Shown here piece after piece: positions 1-5,556 of a DNA stretch of 5,556 bases. Positions within the stretch are counted from its first letter, which is position 1. Each line of letters opens with the position of its first letter. Source of the DNA: an uncultured Christensenellaceae bacterium (GTDB lineage Bacteria; Bacillota_A; Clostridia; Christensenellales; UBA3700); assembly GCA_944381335.1 (NCBI GenBank), contig CALWKT010000113.1:1-5556 (forward strand), in the 5' to 3' direction. The notes beneath the pieces were generated by a model. It was not told the origin of the DNA. It searched no databases and worked only from the letters and a program-made list of their open reading frames with translations. The position numbers and the translations under genes were made by a program.

Positions 1-1
1 C

Positions 2-325
2 GACGACTGGGCGCTCAACGGCGATATAGTGCTTTATTATCCCGTTCTCGACAGAGCGTTCGAGATATCCTCTATGGGCATCCGCGTAGACAAAGAATCT
101 CTCGTGAGACAGCTTGAAGAAGAAGGCAAGACGGACAGACTCAGCCTCCCCTTCCACAAAGCGCTGATGGACGACGTGCTCCCGCTCACGATAGGCGGCG
201 GAATAGGTCAGTCAAGACTGTGCATGTTCATGCTCGGCAAACGTCATATCGGAGAAGTTCAATCCTCAATCTGGCCTGAAGAAATGGTCGAGGATTGCAA
301 GAAGAACGGCATCACGCTTCTGTGA
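2..325 (+). CDS. asnA: Aspartate--ammonia ligase (asparagine synthetase A), C-terminal part, 5'-truncated by the window edge
   Basis: AsnA makes asparagine from aspartate, ammonia and ATP (giving AMP and PPi) in the cytoplasm. It uses free ammonia, unlike the glutamine-dependent AsnB. The visible 107 residues, read in the frame starting at base 2, begin DDWALNGDI and match the C-terminal third of the roughly 330-residue family. Visible family motifs are LNGDI near the start, the SSMGIRVD segment (fragment residues 22-29), and GGGIGQSRL, the glycine-rich ATP-binding loop with its arginine, which corresponds to motif 3 of the class II aminoacyl-tRNA synthetase fold. After these come [11 protein letters not shown] and a TGA stop. 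The reading frame is open to the left edge, so the GTG at 29 is an internal valine and not a start. The gene converges on alaS, with two hairpins in between. Identification is by motif recall and is very secure. The N-terminal active-site residues cannot be checked here. Confidence 0.96.
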   Translation, partial: DDWALNGDIVLYYPVLDRAFEISSMGIRVDKESLVRQLEEEGKTDRLSLPFHKALMDDVLPLTIGGGIGQSRLCMFMLGKRHIGEVQSSIWPEEMVEDCKKNGITLL

Positions 326-376
326 CCGACAACCCTGTTTTTTAAATACTTATCCGGAAAAACAAAAATAAAAAAC

Positions 377-405
377 AAAACGGACGGCAAAACGCCGTCC
401 GTTTT
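377..405. terminator. Bidirectional intrinsic terminator between asnA and alaS
   Basis: A perfect 12-bp inverted repeat: AAAACGGACGGC (377-388) pairs with GCCGTCCGTTTT (394-405) around a 5-base loop. Read rightward it lies 51 bases after the asnA stop, but only four T residues follow the stem before CCG, so the U-tract is short. Read leftward, the GC stem is followed by TTTTGTTTTTATTTTTG, a strong U-tract, so it would work well as a second backstop for alaS transcripts. Function is inferred from structure. Confidence 0.85.
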
Positions 406-458
406 CCGTTGTCCCAATCCGTCGTCCCGCTTGTGTCTGATCGCCTGAAGTCACAACA

Positions 459-488
459 AAAAAGCCGCTCCCTCCGGAACGGCTTTTT
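459..488 (-). terminator. Intrinsic terminator of the glnN-alaS operon
   Basis: A hairpin starts 16 bases past the alaS TAA stop. AAAAAGCCG (459-467) pairs with CGGCTTTTT (480-488). After one C/A mismatch a further 3-bp inner stem forms (469-471 with 476-478) around a 4-base loop. Leftward, the stem runs into TTTTTTGTTGTG, the expected U-tract. Because it has A-runs on one side and T-runs on the other, it could also stop rightward read-through from asnA. Confidence 0.85.
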
Positions 489-503
489 CTCTGCGATTTC
501 GTC

Positions 504-2291
504 TTATTCCGCGTCTATCGTCGCTTTGATACGGCGCACGCCCGCGCTCGAAGACTGCTCTTTGAGTATTCTGAAACGCACCAGCTGACCCGTATGCTCG
601 GCGTGCGGTCCGCCGCAGATCTCCTTGTCTACGTCTCCGATCGTGTAGACCTTGACCATCTCTCCGTATCTGCTGCCGAACACGCCGACCGCGTTCTGTT
701 CGCGCGCTTCTTCGACGGTCATCTCTTCGCATACGACGGGGATATCTCTCTTTATCGCGTCGTTCACAGCGTCCTCGACCGCCTGTTTCTCTTCTTCCGT
801 CAGAGGTCTGTCGAAATTGAAGTCGAAGCGCAGTCTCTCTGCGGTGATGTTGCTGCCTTTCTGCTGAATGTCGTCTCTGCCCAGCACTTTTTTCAGGCAG
901 CCGAGAAGCAGGTGCGTCGCGGTGTGAAGATACGTGGTCCTCTTGGAAGTGTCCGCCAGACCGCCCTTGAACTTCTGTTCCGCGCCAGCCTGAGACTTCT
1001 TCTGATGTTCCTCAAAAGCCTTGTCGTAGCCCTCTTTATCCACGCCGAAGCCGCGTTCTCTGCATATCTCCTCAGTCATCTCGATCGGGAAACCAAAGGT
1101 ATCGTAAAGTCTGAAAGCGGTCTTGCCGTTCAGCTTGTCGCCCTGCACGTACTTCAGCACCTTTTCTATCTCTTTGAGACCGTTTTCTAGAGTCTTGGAG
1201 AAACGCTCCTCTTCCTTGGTCAGTTCGTCGACTATCTTAGCCGCGTTGACTTCGAGTTCGGGATAGACGTTCTTGTACTTTTCAATATAGATCTTCGCGA
1301 GATCGACCAGCTTGGTGCTGTCAAAGCCTATTCTCTTTGCGAATCTTACGCTTCTTCTGATGAGGCGGCGGAGCACGTAGCCCTGATCGACGTTGGACGG
1401 GACTACGCCGCGTTCGTCTCCGAGGAGGAAGGTCGCAGTGCGGATATGGTCCGCGATTATTCTTATCGCTCTGGTGTCCTCTTCGTTCTCGCCGTACTTC
1501 TTGCCGCTTTCCTCTGAAATCTTTGCGATTACGTCCGCAAAAAGGTCTGTCTCGTACGCGCTGCTCAGCCCGTTGATCATGCAGACGGTACGCTCTAAGC
1601 CCATGCCCGTGTCGACGTTCTTCTGCTTGAGCGGCTCGAACTTGCCGTCCGCGTTGCGGTTGAACTCCATGAACACGTTGTTCCAGATCTCCACCCATTT
1701 TCCGCAGTCGCAGGAAGGATCGCAAAGATCCGAGCAGGCGGGCTTGCCGGTGTCTATAAAGATCTCCGTGTCGCTTCCGCAGGGACCGGTGGGTCCTGCG
1801 TACCACCAGTTGTTTTTCTTGGGCAGATAGAAGATCCTGTCCTTGGGGATGCCGTGTTTTTCCCATACGCTCGCCGCGAAGGTGTCTCTGGGGCAGTCCT
1901 CGTCGCCTGCAAATACCGTGACGGCTATCTTTTCAACGGGGATCTCAAGCACCTTGGTCAGGAAATCGAAGGAAAAACCGATGGATTCTTCCTTGAAATA
2001 ATCGCCGAGGGACCAGTTGCCCAGCATTTCGAAGAAAGTCAGGTGCGTCGCGTCGCCCACTTCGTCTATGTCTCCGGTACGCACGCACTTCTGCACGTCG
2101 GTCAGGCGCTTGCCCGCCGGATGTTTCTGCCCGAGCAGATAAGGCACGAGCGGATGCATGCCCGCCGTCGTGAATAGCACGGAAGGATCGTTTTCCGGGA
2201 TCAGGGACGCAGACGGGATTATCGCGTGTCCGCGCTCTTTAAAGAACTCGAGATAGCTTGATCTCAGTTGTTCCGATGTCAGTTTTTTCAT
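504..2291 (-). CDS. alaS: Compact alanyl-tRNA synthetase lacking the beta-barrel linker and C-Ala domain
   Basis: This enzyme charges tRNA-Ala with alanine using ATP, in the cytoplasm. It has 595 residues, against roughly 850-880 for the usual bacterial enzyme. Residues 1-250 form the class II catalytic core: TDVQKCVRTGDIDEVGDAT and FFEMLGNWSLGDYF (motif 2 region, 64-99), a Cys-rich insert (C186, C190, C194, C196), EIWNNVFMEFNR (201-212), and GMGLER (229-234, motif 3). The helical tRNA-recognition region follows, with RRLIRRSVR at 308-316. The editing domain spans about 450-590, with its metal-ligand pairs intact: H456/H460 (HTATH) and C559/H563 (CGGPH). The protein ends just after SSSAGVRRIKA, so the C-Ala region is absent, as is the barrel that normally precedes the HxxxH motif. 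The ATG at 2291 is chosen because GAGGT lies 7 bases upstream of it. A GTG at 2348 would overlap glnN by 43 bases. The spacing to glnN is 14 bases. It could be the sole AlaRS or a second, acquired copy. The window cannot tell. Confidence 0.95.
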   Translation of the reverse strand: MKKLTSEQLRSSYLEFFKERGHAIIPSASLIPENDPSVLFTTAGMHPLVPYLLGQKHPAGKRLTDVQKCVRTGDIDEVGDATHLTFFEMLGNWSLGDYFKEESIGFSFDFLTKVLEIPVEKIAVTVFAGDEDCPRDTFAASVWEKHGIPKDRIFYLPKKNNWWYAGPTGPCGSDTEIFIDTGKPACSDLCDPSCDCGKWVEIWNNVFMEFNRNADGKFEPLKQKNVDTGMGLERTVCMINGLSSAYETDLFADVIAKISEESGKKYGENEEDTRAIRIIADHIRTATFLLGDERGVVPSNVDQGYVLRRLIRRSVRFAKRIGFDSTKLVDLAKIYIEKYKNVYPELEVNAAKIVDELTKEEERFSKTLENGLKEIEKVLKYVQGDKLNGKTAFRLYDTFGFPIEMTEEICRERGFGVDKEGYDKAFEEHQKKSQAGAEQKFKGGLADTSKRTTYLHTATHLLLGCLKKVLGRDDIQQKGSNITAERLRFDFNFDRPLTEEEKQAVEDAVNDAIKRDIPVVCEEMTVEEAREQNAVGVFGSRYGEMVKVYTIGDVDKEICGGPHAEHTGQLVRFRILKEQSSSAGVRRIKATIDAE

Positions 2292-2297
2292 ATTAAT

Positions 2298-2303
2298 ACC
2301 TCT
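2298..2303 (-). promoter_or_regulatory. Ribosome binding site of alaS
   Basis: On the minus strand AAAAGAGGTATTAAT precedes the ATG at 2291. The AGAGGT core lies just beyond the glnN TAA (2306-2308) and 6-7 bases before the start. It settles the start as MKKLTSEQ rather than the GTG at 2348. Because it abuts the glnN stop codon, ribosomes finishing glnN could re-initiate here. That coupling is an inference. Confidence 0.8.
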
Positions 2304-2305
2304 TT

Positions 2306-4426
2306 TTATTCGTAGAAAAGTATGTCTGCATAAGTCGGGAAAGGCCACATTTCCTGAGGAGTGACGCTCTCCAGTTTGTCTGCGTATTCGCGCAGTTTCT
2401 CCATGACGAGTTTCACCCTGTCGCGGAAAAGTATCGCCTGTTTCTTTGTATCCGTCGCCGCAAAAGCGCCGTCTTTCGCCGTCTGAAGCGCGTCGATGTT
2501 ATCTTTTAGACCCTTGACGAACAGGCTCACGTTTTTGAGCATCCCCTTCTGCACCACAGCGCAATCCGGATCCACCTTGCTGATCTCGTTGATCTGCTTT
2601 GCAAGCGTATACTGCCATCTGAGCACTGCGGGAAGGATCTGGTTCCTCGCCATCAAAAGCGCGGTCTCTGCTTCAATGTTCGCGCTCTTGACGTAATTGT
2701 CAAGGTATATCGCGCGGCGGCTTTCCATCTCTTTGACGGAAAGCAGATTGTGCTTGAGGAAAAGCTCCATATTCTTGGGCTTGACCATCGCTTCGTATGC
2801 GTCCACACTGTTCATCGCAGTGTCGAGCCCGCGTTTTTTCGCTTCTTTAGCCCATTCCTTGCTGTAATTGTTGCCGTTGAATATGATGCGCTTGTGATCG
2901 TTGTAAGTTCTCTTTACCAGTTCGAGGATCGCCTTGTCAAGATCCTTTTTGGGCACCTTTTCAAGCTCGTCCGCCATTCTGGATATCATTTCCGCAGTCA
3001 TTGCGTTCATGATCAGCGTGGGAGTGGAAAGGGTCGCGGAACTACCGACCATTCTGAATTCGAACTTGTTGCCGGTGAACGCGAACGGAGACGTACGGTT
3101 GCGGTCAGACGTGTCCTTCTTGGGCTGAGCGACGTAGTTGACGCCCATGTTTATATACTGCTTCGTCGCGCTTGCGATCGTGTGCCCTTCGCTGATATCG
3201 TCGAGAAGGGTCTGCATGTCTCCGCCGATAAACACTGAGATTATGGACGGGGGCGCCTCGTGCCCTCCCAGTCTCCAGTCGTTGCCGAGGCTGGACGCGC
3301 TCATTCTGAGCAGATCGTAGTATTCGTCGACGCCGGCGATCACCGCAAGGAAGAAAAGCAGGAACACTTTGTTTTCCGCGGGATTGCTGCCCGGCTTGAG
3401 AAGATTGAGCCCGGTATCCGTTCCGAGAGAATAATTGCAATGCTTGCCGCTGCCGTTTATACCTGCGAAAGGCTTTTCGTGAAGAAGGCAGGACAGACCT
3501 CTCTGATCTGCGACTTTCTTCATCGTCTCCATGATCAGCTGATTCTGATCGGTGGCGATATTCGCCTGGCAGAAGATCGGCGCAAGTTCGTGCTGAGCGG
3601 GAGCGACTTCGTTGTGCTGAGTCTTGGCGGTGATGCCGAGTTTCCACAGCTCCTCGTTCAGATCAGCCATAAAGTCGCTGACCCTGTCCCTTATGCTGGC
3701 GTAATACTGGTCGTTCTTCTCCTGACCTTTTGGCGGCATCGCTCCGAAAAGCGTCCTGCCGGTGAATTCAAGGTCGTATCTCTTGTCAAAGTCTTTTTTG
3801 TCAATGAGGAAATATTCCTGCTCTCCGCCCACGTTGGCGATCACCCTTTTCGCCTCGACGCCGAGCACCTTGAGAAGCCTCAGTCCCTCTTTGTTGATCG
3901 CTTCCATTGATTTGAGAAGCGGAGTCTTTTTGTCAAGCGCCTCTCCTGTGTACGAACAGAACGCGGTGGGGATGCAAAGCACTCCCGCGCCGTCTTTGGG
4001 CTTCTTTATGAAAGCGGGAGACGAACAGTCCCACGCGGTATATCCGCGCGCTTCGAACGTTGCCCTGATACCTCCCGAAGGAAAGCTGGAAGCGTCCGCC
4101 TCTCCTTTACGCAGATTACTGCCGGTAAATTCGAGAATGGGATTGCCGTTTTTGTCTATCGAAATAAAGCTGTCGTGTTTTTCCGCGGTCGTGCCGGTGA
4201 GCGGCTGGAACCAGTGCGTGTAGTGAGTGGCGCCGTTTTCACTGCTCCATTCCTTCATCGCCTCCGCGACCTTGTTGGCGAGCTCTTTTTCAAGCGGCTT
4301 GCCGAGGTCAATGACCTCTTTCAGTTCTTTGTAAGTGTCTGCCGACAGATATTTTTTCATAACGCTGTCGTTGAAAACGTGACAGCCGAAGAAATCAGTG
4401 ATCTTTTTGCTTTCTGTAATTCTCAT
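2306..4426 (-). CDS. glnN: Type III glutamine synthetase (GSIII)
   Basis: Glutamine synthetase joins ammonia to glutamate with ATP to give glutamine, the main route of high-affinity ammonia assimilation. The protein has 706 residues, typical of type III (about 700-730) and far longer than type I or II subunits (about 350-470). Visible features in order are THWFQPLTG and TAEKHDSF (69-86), the GSIII N-terminal signature; NVGGEQEYFLID (198-209) with the metal-binding glutamates; HNEVAPAQHELAPIF (271-285); NGSGKHCNYSLGT (324-336), the catalytic Gly/His loop; RLGGHEAPPSIISVF (385-399); DRNRTSPFAFTGNKFEFR (441-458), a GSIII hallmark; and a C-terminal end WPFPTYADILFYE. All appear intact, so the enzyme should be active. 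The ATG at 4426 is preferred because GGAG lies 7 bases before it. An in-frame GTG at 4432 would leave only one base of spacing. It is the first gene of a two-gene unit with alaS and has its own strong promoter upstream. The family forms large cytoplasmic oligomers. Confidence 0.97.
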   Translation of the reverse strand: MRITESKKITDFFGCHVFNDSVMKKYLSADTYKELKEVIDLGKPLEKELANKVAEAMKEWSSENGATHYTHWFQPLTGTTAEKHDSFISIDKNGNPILEFTGSNLRKGEADASSFPSGGIRATFEARGYTAWDCSSPAFIKKPKDGAGVLCIPTAFCSYTGEALDKKTPLLKSMEAINKEGLRLLKVLGVEAKRVIANVGGEQEYFLIDKKDFDKRYDLEFTGRTLFGAMPPKGQEKNDQYYASIRDRVSDFMADLNEELWKLGITAKTQHNEVAPAQHELAPIFCQANIATDQNQLIMETMKKVADQRGLSCLLHEKPFAGINGSGKHCNYSLGTDTGLNLLKPGSNPAENKVFLLFFLAVIAGVDEYYDLLRMSASSLGNDWRLGGHEAPPSIISVFIGGDMQTLLDDISEGHTIASATKQYINMGVNYVAQPKKDTSDRNRTSPFAFTGNKFEFRMVGSSATLSTPTLIMNAMTAEMISRMADELEKVPKKDLDKAILELVKRTYNDHKRIIFNGNNYSKEWAKEAKKRGLDTAMNSVDAYEAMVKPKNMELFLKHNLLSVKEMESRRAIYLDNYVKSANIEAETALLMARNQILPAVLRWQYTLAKQINEISKVDPDCAVVQKGMLKNVSLFVKGLKDNIDALQTAKDGAFAATDTKKQAILFRDRVKLVMEKLREYADKLESVTPQEMWPFPTYADILFYE

Positions 4427-4433
4427 ATACACG

Positions 4434-4437
4434 CTCC
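4434..4437 (-). promoter_or_regulatory. Ribosome binding site of glnN
   Basis: On the minus strand, ACGGAGCGTGTAT precedes the ATG at 4426, so GGAG has a 7-base spacer. This supports the start at MRITESKK over the GTG six bases upstream. Confidence 0.75.
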
Positions 4438-4467
4438 GTTATGACCGCCTTGAATTGCGACAACAAT

Positions 4468-4496
4468 ATTATATATAATAGCTTGAAAAATGGCAA
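4468..4496 (-). promoter_or_regulatory. Sigma-A (sigma-70) type promoter of glnN-alaS
   Basis: On the minus strand the -35 box TTGCCA (4491-4496, five of six consensus bases) and the -10 box TATAAT (4468-4473, exact) are separated by exactly 17 bases. Transcription would start near 4461, giving a leader of about 35 bases to the glnN ATG. That is too short for a riboswitch or attenuator. The DNA just upstream of the -35 box is about 20% GC and could act as an UP-element. The boxes are seen directly. Promoter activity is inferred. Confidence 0.85.
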
Positions 4497-4503
4497 ACAC
4501 TTT

Positions 4504-4540
4504 AAATGCGCTTTTTATATTATTTTAACTTTTCGCATTT
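4504..4540. repeat. AT-rich inverted repeat upstream of the glnN promoter, possible operator
   Basis: AAATGCG (4504-4510) and CGCATTT (4534-4540) are perfect 7-bp inverted arms separated by 23 bases that are almost all A/T. The near arm starts 8 bases upstream of the -35 box. That is a usual place for an activator site or for paired regulator half-sites. The sequence does not resemble the GlnR/TnrA motif I know (TGTNA-N7-TNACA). It could also be a chance pairing in AT-rich DNA, or a weak hairpin. Confidence 0.35.
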
Positions 4541-4562
4541 TTTATAAAACTATATATTTTAA

Positions 4563-4603
4563 AATCGACATCCCCGCCGTTTCAGACAACGAGAATGTCG
4601 ATT
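4563..4603 (-). terminator. Probable terminator of the ABC permease gene
   Basis: AATCGACAT (4563-4571) and ATGTCGATT (4595-4603) form a perfect 9-bp stem. The 23-base apical region can add a 4-bp inner stem (CGTT 4578-4581 with AACG 4588-4591). Leftward the stem runs into TTTAAAATATATAG, an imperfect U-tract. It begins 35 bases after the permease stop and ends before the glnN promoter, which fits a transcription boundary. The AT-rich stem and broken U-tract make it a weaker call than the two hairpins near alaS. Confidence 0.55.
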
Positions 4604-4638
4604 GTACATTTCATATAGTTTTATTTTTTGCTTTTACG

Positions 4639-5556
4639 TCATTCCGTTCTGAGCGCTTCGACCGGGTCTTTCTTTGCAGCGACGGACGAAGGTACGAGAC
4701 CTGCTATCAGCGTAAGCACAAAGCTGACGACGATCATGATCAACGCATGCCACGGCGACAGCGAGCACAGTGTGGTTATATCTACAAGATGCCCTATGAT
4801 CAGGTTTACCGGTATGCTCAGAATATACGTTACTATCACTCCTATAACGCCCGCCATCAGTCCGATGATGAAGGTCTCCGCGTTGAACACGTTGGAAATG
4901 TCTATCTTGCGCGCGCCCAGGCTTCTTAAGATGCCTATTTCCTTGGTCCTCTCCACTACGGACACGTAAGTGATTATTCCGATCATGACGGACGAAACGA
5001 CAAGTGATATCGCGGCGAAGCATACAAGCACGATAGAAATTATCCTGATGATCTCGTTCAGCATACTCGTAGCCATTTCAGACATGTCGACGTATATCAC
5101 CTTCTGCGACGGATTGTCTGTGTTCCATGCGTCGAGATGAGAAATTATCTGCTCTTTGCCGCTGAAGTCTTTGGGGTAGATATTCATGCCGGTGGGGGTG
5201 CGGTCGCCGCCCAGCTTCTGCATCGCCTTGCGGTATGACGAACTTTCGGTAAACGGCAGCCCGGTGGTCACGTCCGTTTCCGTATTCTGCGCCTGCGCTT
5301 TTACAACGTCTGAATCCGCATTGATGTCAAGCAGGTATTCCGTCAGTTCGCTCGTATAATTTATGCCCGAAGAAAGCAACGCCAGCTGGACCCCTTCTTT
5401 AGGTCTCAGTACGCCCACAACTTCTATTTCGAGATTGGTATCGCTGACGGGAGCGTAGTACAGCTCCTCAAGTTCCGCGCTTGACGTCTTTTCTGCGAAA
5501 AATCCGTTTTCTCCCTGAGTGTAAAGATCGTTGTTTGCGACGACTCTGAGTTTTTT
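4639..5556 (-). CDS. FtsX/MacB-type ABC transporter permease, C-terminal part, 5' end beyond the window
   Basis: This is the membrane subunit, or membrane part, of an ABC transporter of the FtsX/MacB superfamily. These are usually involved in export, peptide resistance or mechanotransmission rather than uptake. The frame is open to the right edge, giving 305 visible residues. The GTG at 5418 is an internal valine and not a start. Residues 1 to about 165 are hydrophilic and fit the extracellular domain before the last three membrane helices. Helices lie at about 169-198, 228-250 and 271-291. Between the first two is the cytoplasmic segment ERTKEIGILRSLGARKIDI (about 202-220), the hallmark coupling region of FtsX permeases. 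The end DPVEALRTE is the typical family C-terminus. In Clostridia, similar permeases can be fused to an N-terminal ATPase, which cannot be checked here. The substrate is unknown. The 212-base gap, probable terminator and separate promoter suggest it is not co-transcribed with glnN. Confidence 0.9.
   Translation of the reverse strand, partial: KKLRVVANNDLYTQGENGFFAEKTSSAELEELYYAPVSDTNLEIEVVGVLRPKEGVQLALLSSGINYTSELTEYLLDINADSDVVKAQAQNTETDVTTGLPFTESSSYRKAMQKLGGDRTPTGMNIYPKDFSGKEQIISHLDAWNTDNPSQKVIYVDMSEMATSMLNEIIRIISIVLVCFAAISLVVSSVMIGIITYVSVVERTKEIGILRSLGARKIDISNVFNAETFIIGLMAGVIGVIVTYILSIPVNLIIGHLVDITTLCSLSPWHALIMIVVSFVLTLIAGLVPSSVAAKKDPVEALRTE

Noticed and set aside
406..428. Near-direct repeat CCGTTGTCCC / CCGTCGTCCC between the two terminators
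   Set aside because: Only two short copies with one mismatch, in a spacer. This is too little to separate from chance.
594..1190. Long open frame on the plus strand within alaS
   Set aside because: It is antisense to a clearly conserved gene, has no recognisable domain or ribosome binding site, and is explained by codon bias in the opposite strand.
2292..2348. Longer alaS start at GTG 2348, adding 19 residues
   Set aside because: It would overlap the glnN 3' end by 43 bases, the added residues (MAFPDLCRH...) do not look like an AlaRS N-terminus, and the ATG at 2291 has a well-placed ribosome binding site.
2750..3910. Two long plus-strand open frames (2750-3238 and 3260-3910) within glnN
   Set aside because: They are shadows of glnN, low-complexity in character and without family motifs.
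4427..4432. glnN start at GTG 4432
   Set aside because: The GGAG site would be only one base away, while the ATG at 4426 has a normal 7-base spacing.
4427..4461. Riboswitch or leader peptide in the glnN 5' leader
   Set aside because: The predicted leader is about 35 bases and shows no stable hairpin or short coding frame with an amino-acid run.
4441..4969. Overlapping plus-strand open frames across the intergenic gap and the permease end
   Set aside because: The start lies in the glnN leader and promoter DNA, and the rest is antisense to the permease. The translation has no recognisable domain.
5416..5418. GTG at 5418 as the start of the permease
   Set aside because: The same frame stays open to the window edge with permease-like sequence, and three C-terminal helices alone would be an incomplete FtsX protein.

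Overview
The window looks like a chromosomal segment from an anaerobic Firmicute, most likely one of the Clostridia. The pointers are a type III glutamine synthetase, an ammonia-dependent asparagine synthetase, an FtsX-type ABC permease of clostridial style, AT-rich intergenic DNA beside roughly 50% GC genes, and plain Shine-Dalgarno and sigma-A-type signals. This assignment is inference from gene content and style. No rRNA or other taxonomic marker is present.

Layout from left to right. (1) 2-325, plus strand: the 3' end of asnA, aspartate--ammonia ligase. (2) 326-503: a convergent intergenic gap with two intrinsic-terminator hairpins. One lies at 377-405 and is bidirectional, with its better U-tract for leftward transcription. 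The other lies at 459-488 and sits behind alaS. (3) 504-2291, minus: a compact alanyl-tRNA synthetase of 595 residues. It has the catalytic and tRNA-recognition core and an editing domain, but no beta-barrel linker and no C-terminal C-Ala domain. (4) 2306-4426, minus: glnN, a complete type III glutamine synthetase of 706 residues, 14 bases upstream of alaS. (5) 4427-4638: a very AT-rich gap with a near-consensus promoter for glnN-alaS (-35 TTGCCA, 17-base spacer, -10 TATAAT), an AT-rich inverted repeat upstream of it, and a hairpin that may end the next gene. (6) 4639-5556, minus: the C-terminal 305 residues of an FtsX/MacB-type ABC permease that continues beyond the right edge.

glnN and alaS appear to form one leftward operon driven from the 4468-4496 promoter. 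asnA converges on it. Two genes of ammonia assimilation into amides (glutamine and asparagine) therefore flank an aminoacyl-tRNA synthetase gene. No mobile element, CRISPR array, tRNA or rRNA was seen. I found no evidence for an undescribed multi-gene system. The most notable item is the compact AlaRS and its coupling to glutamine synthetase.
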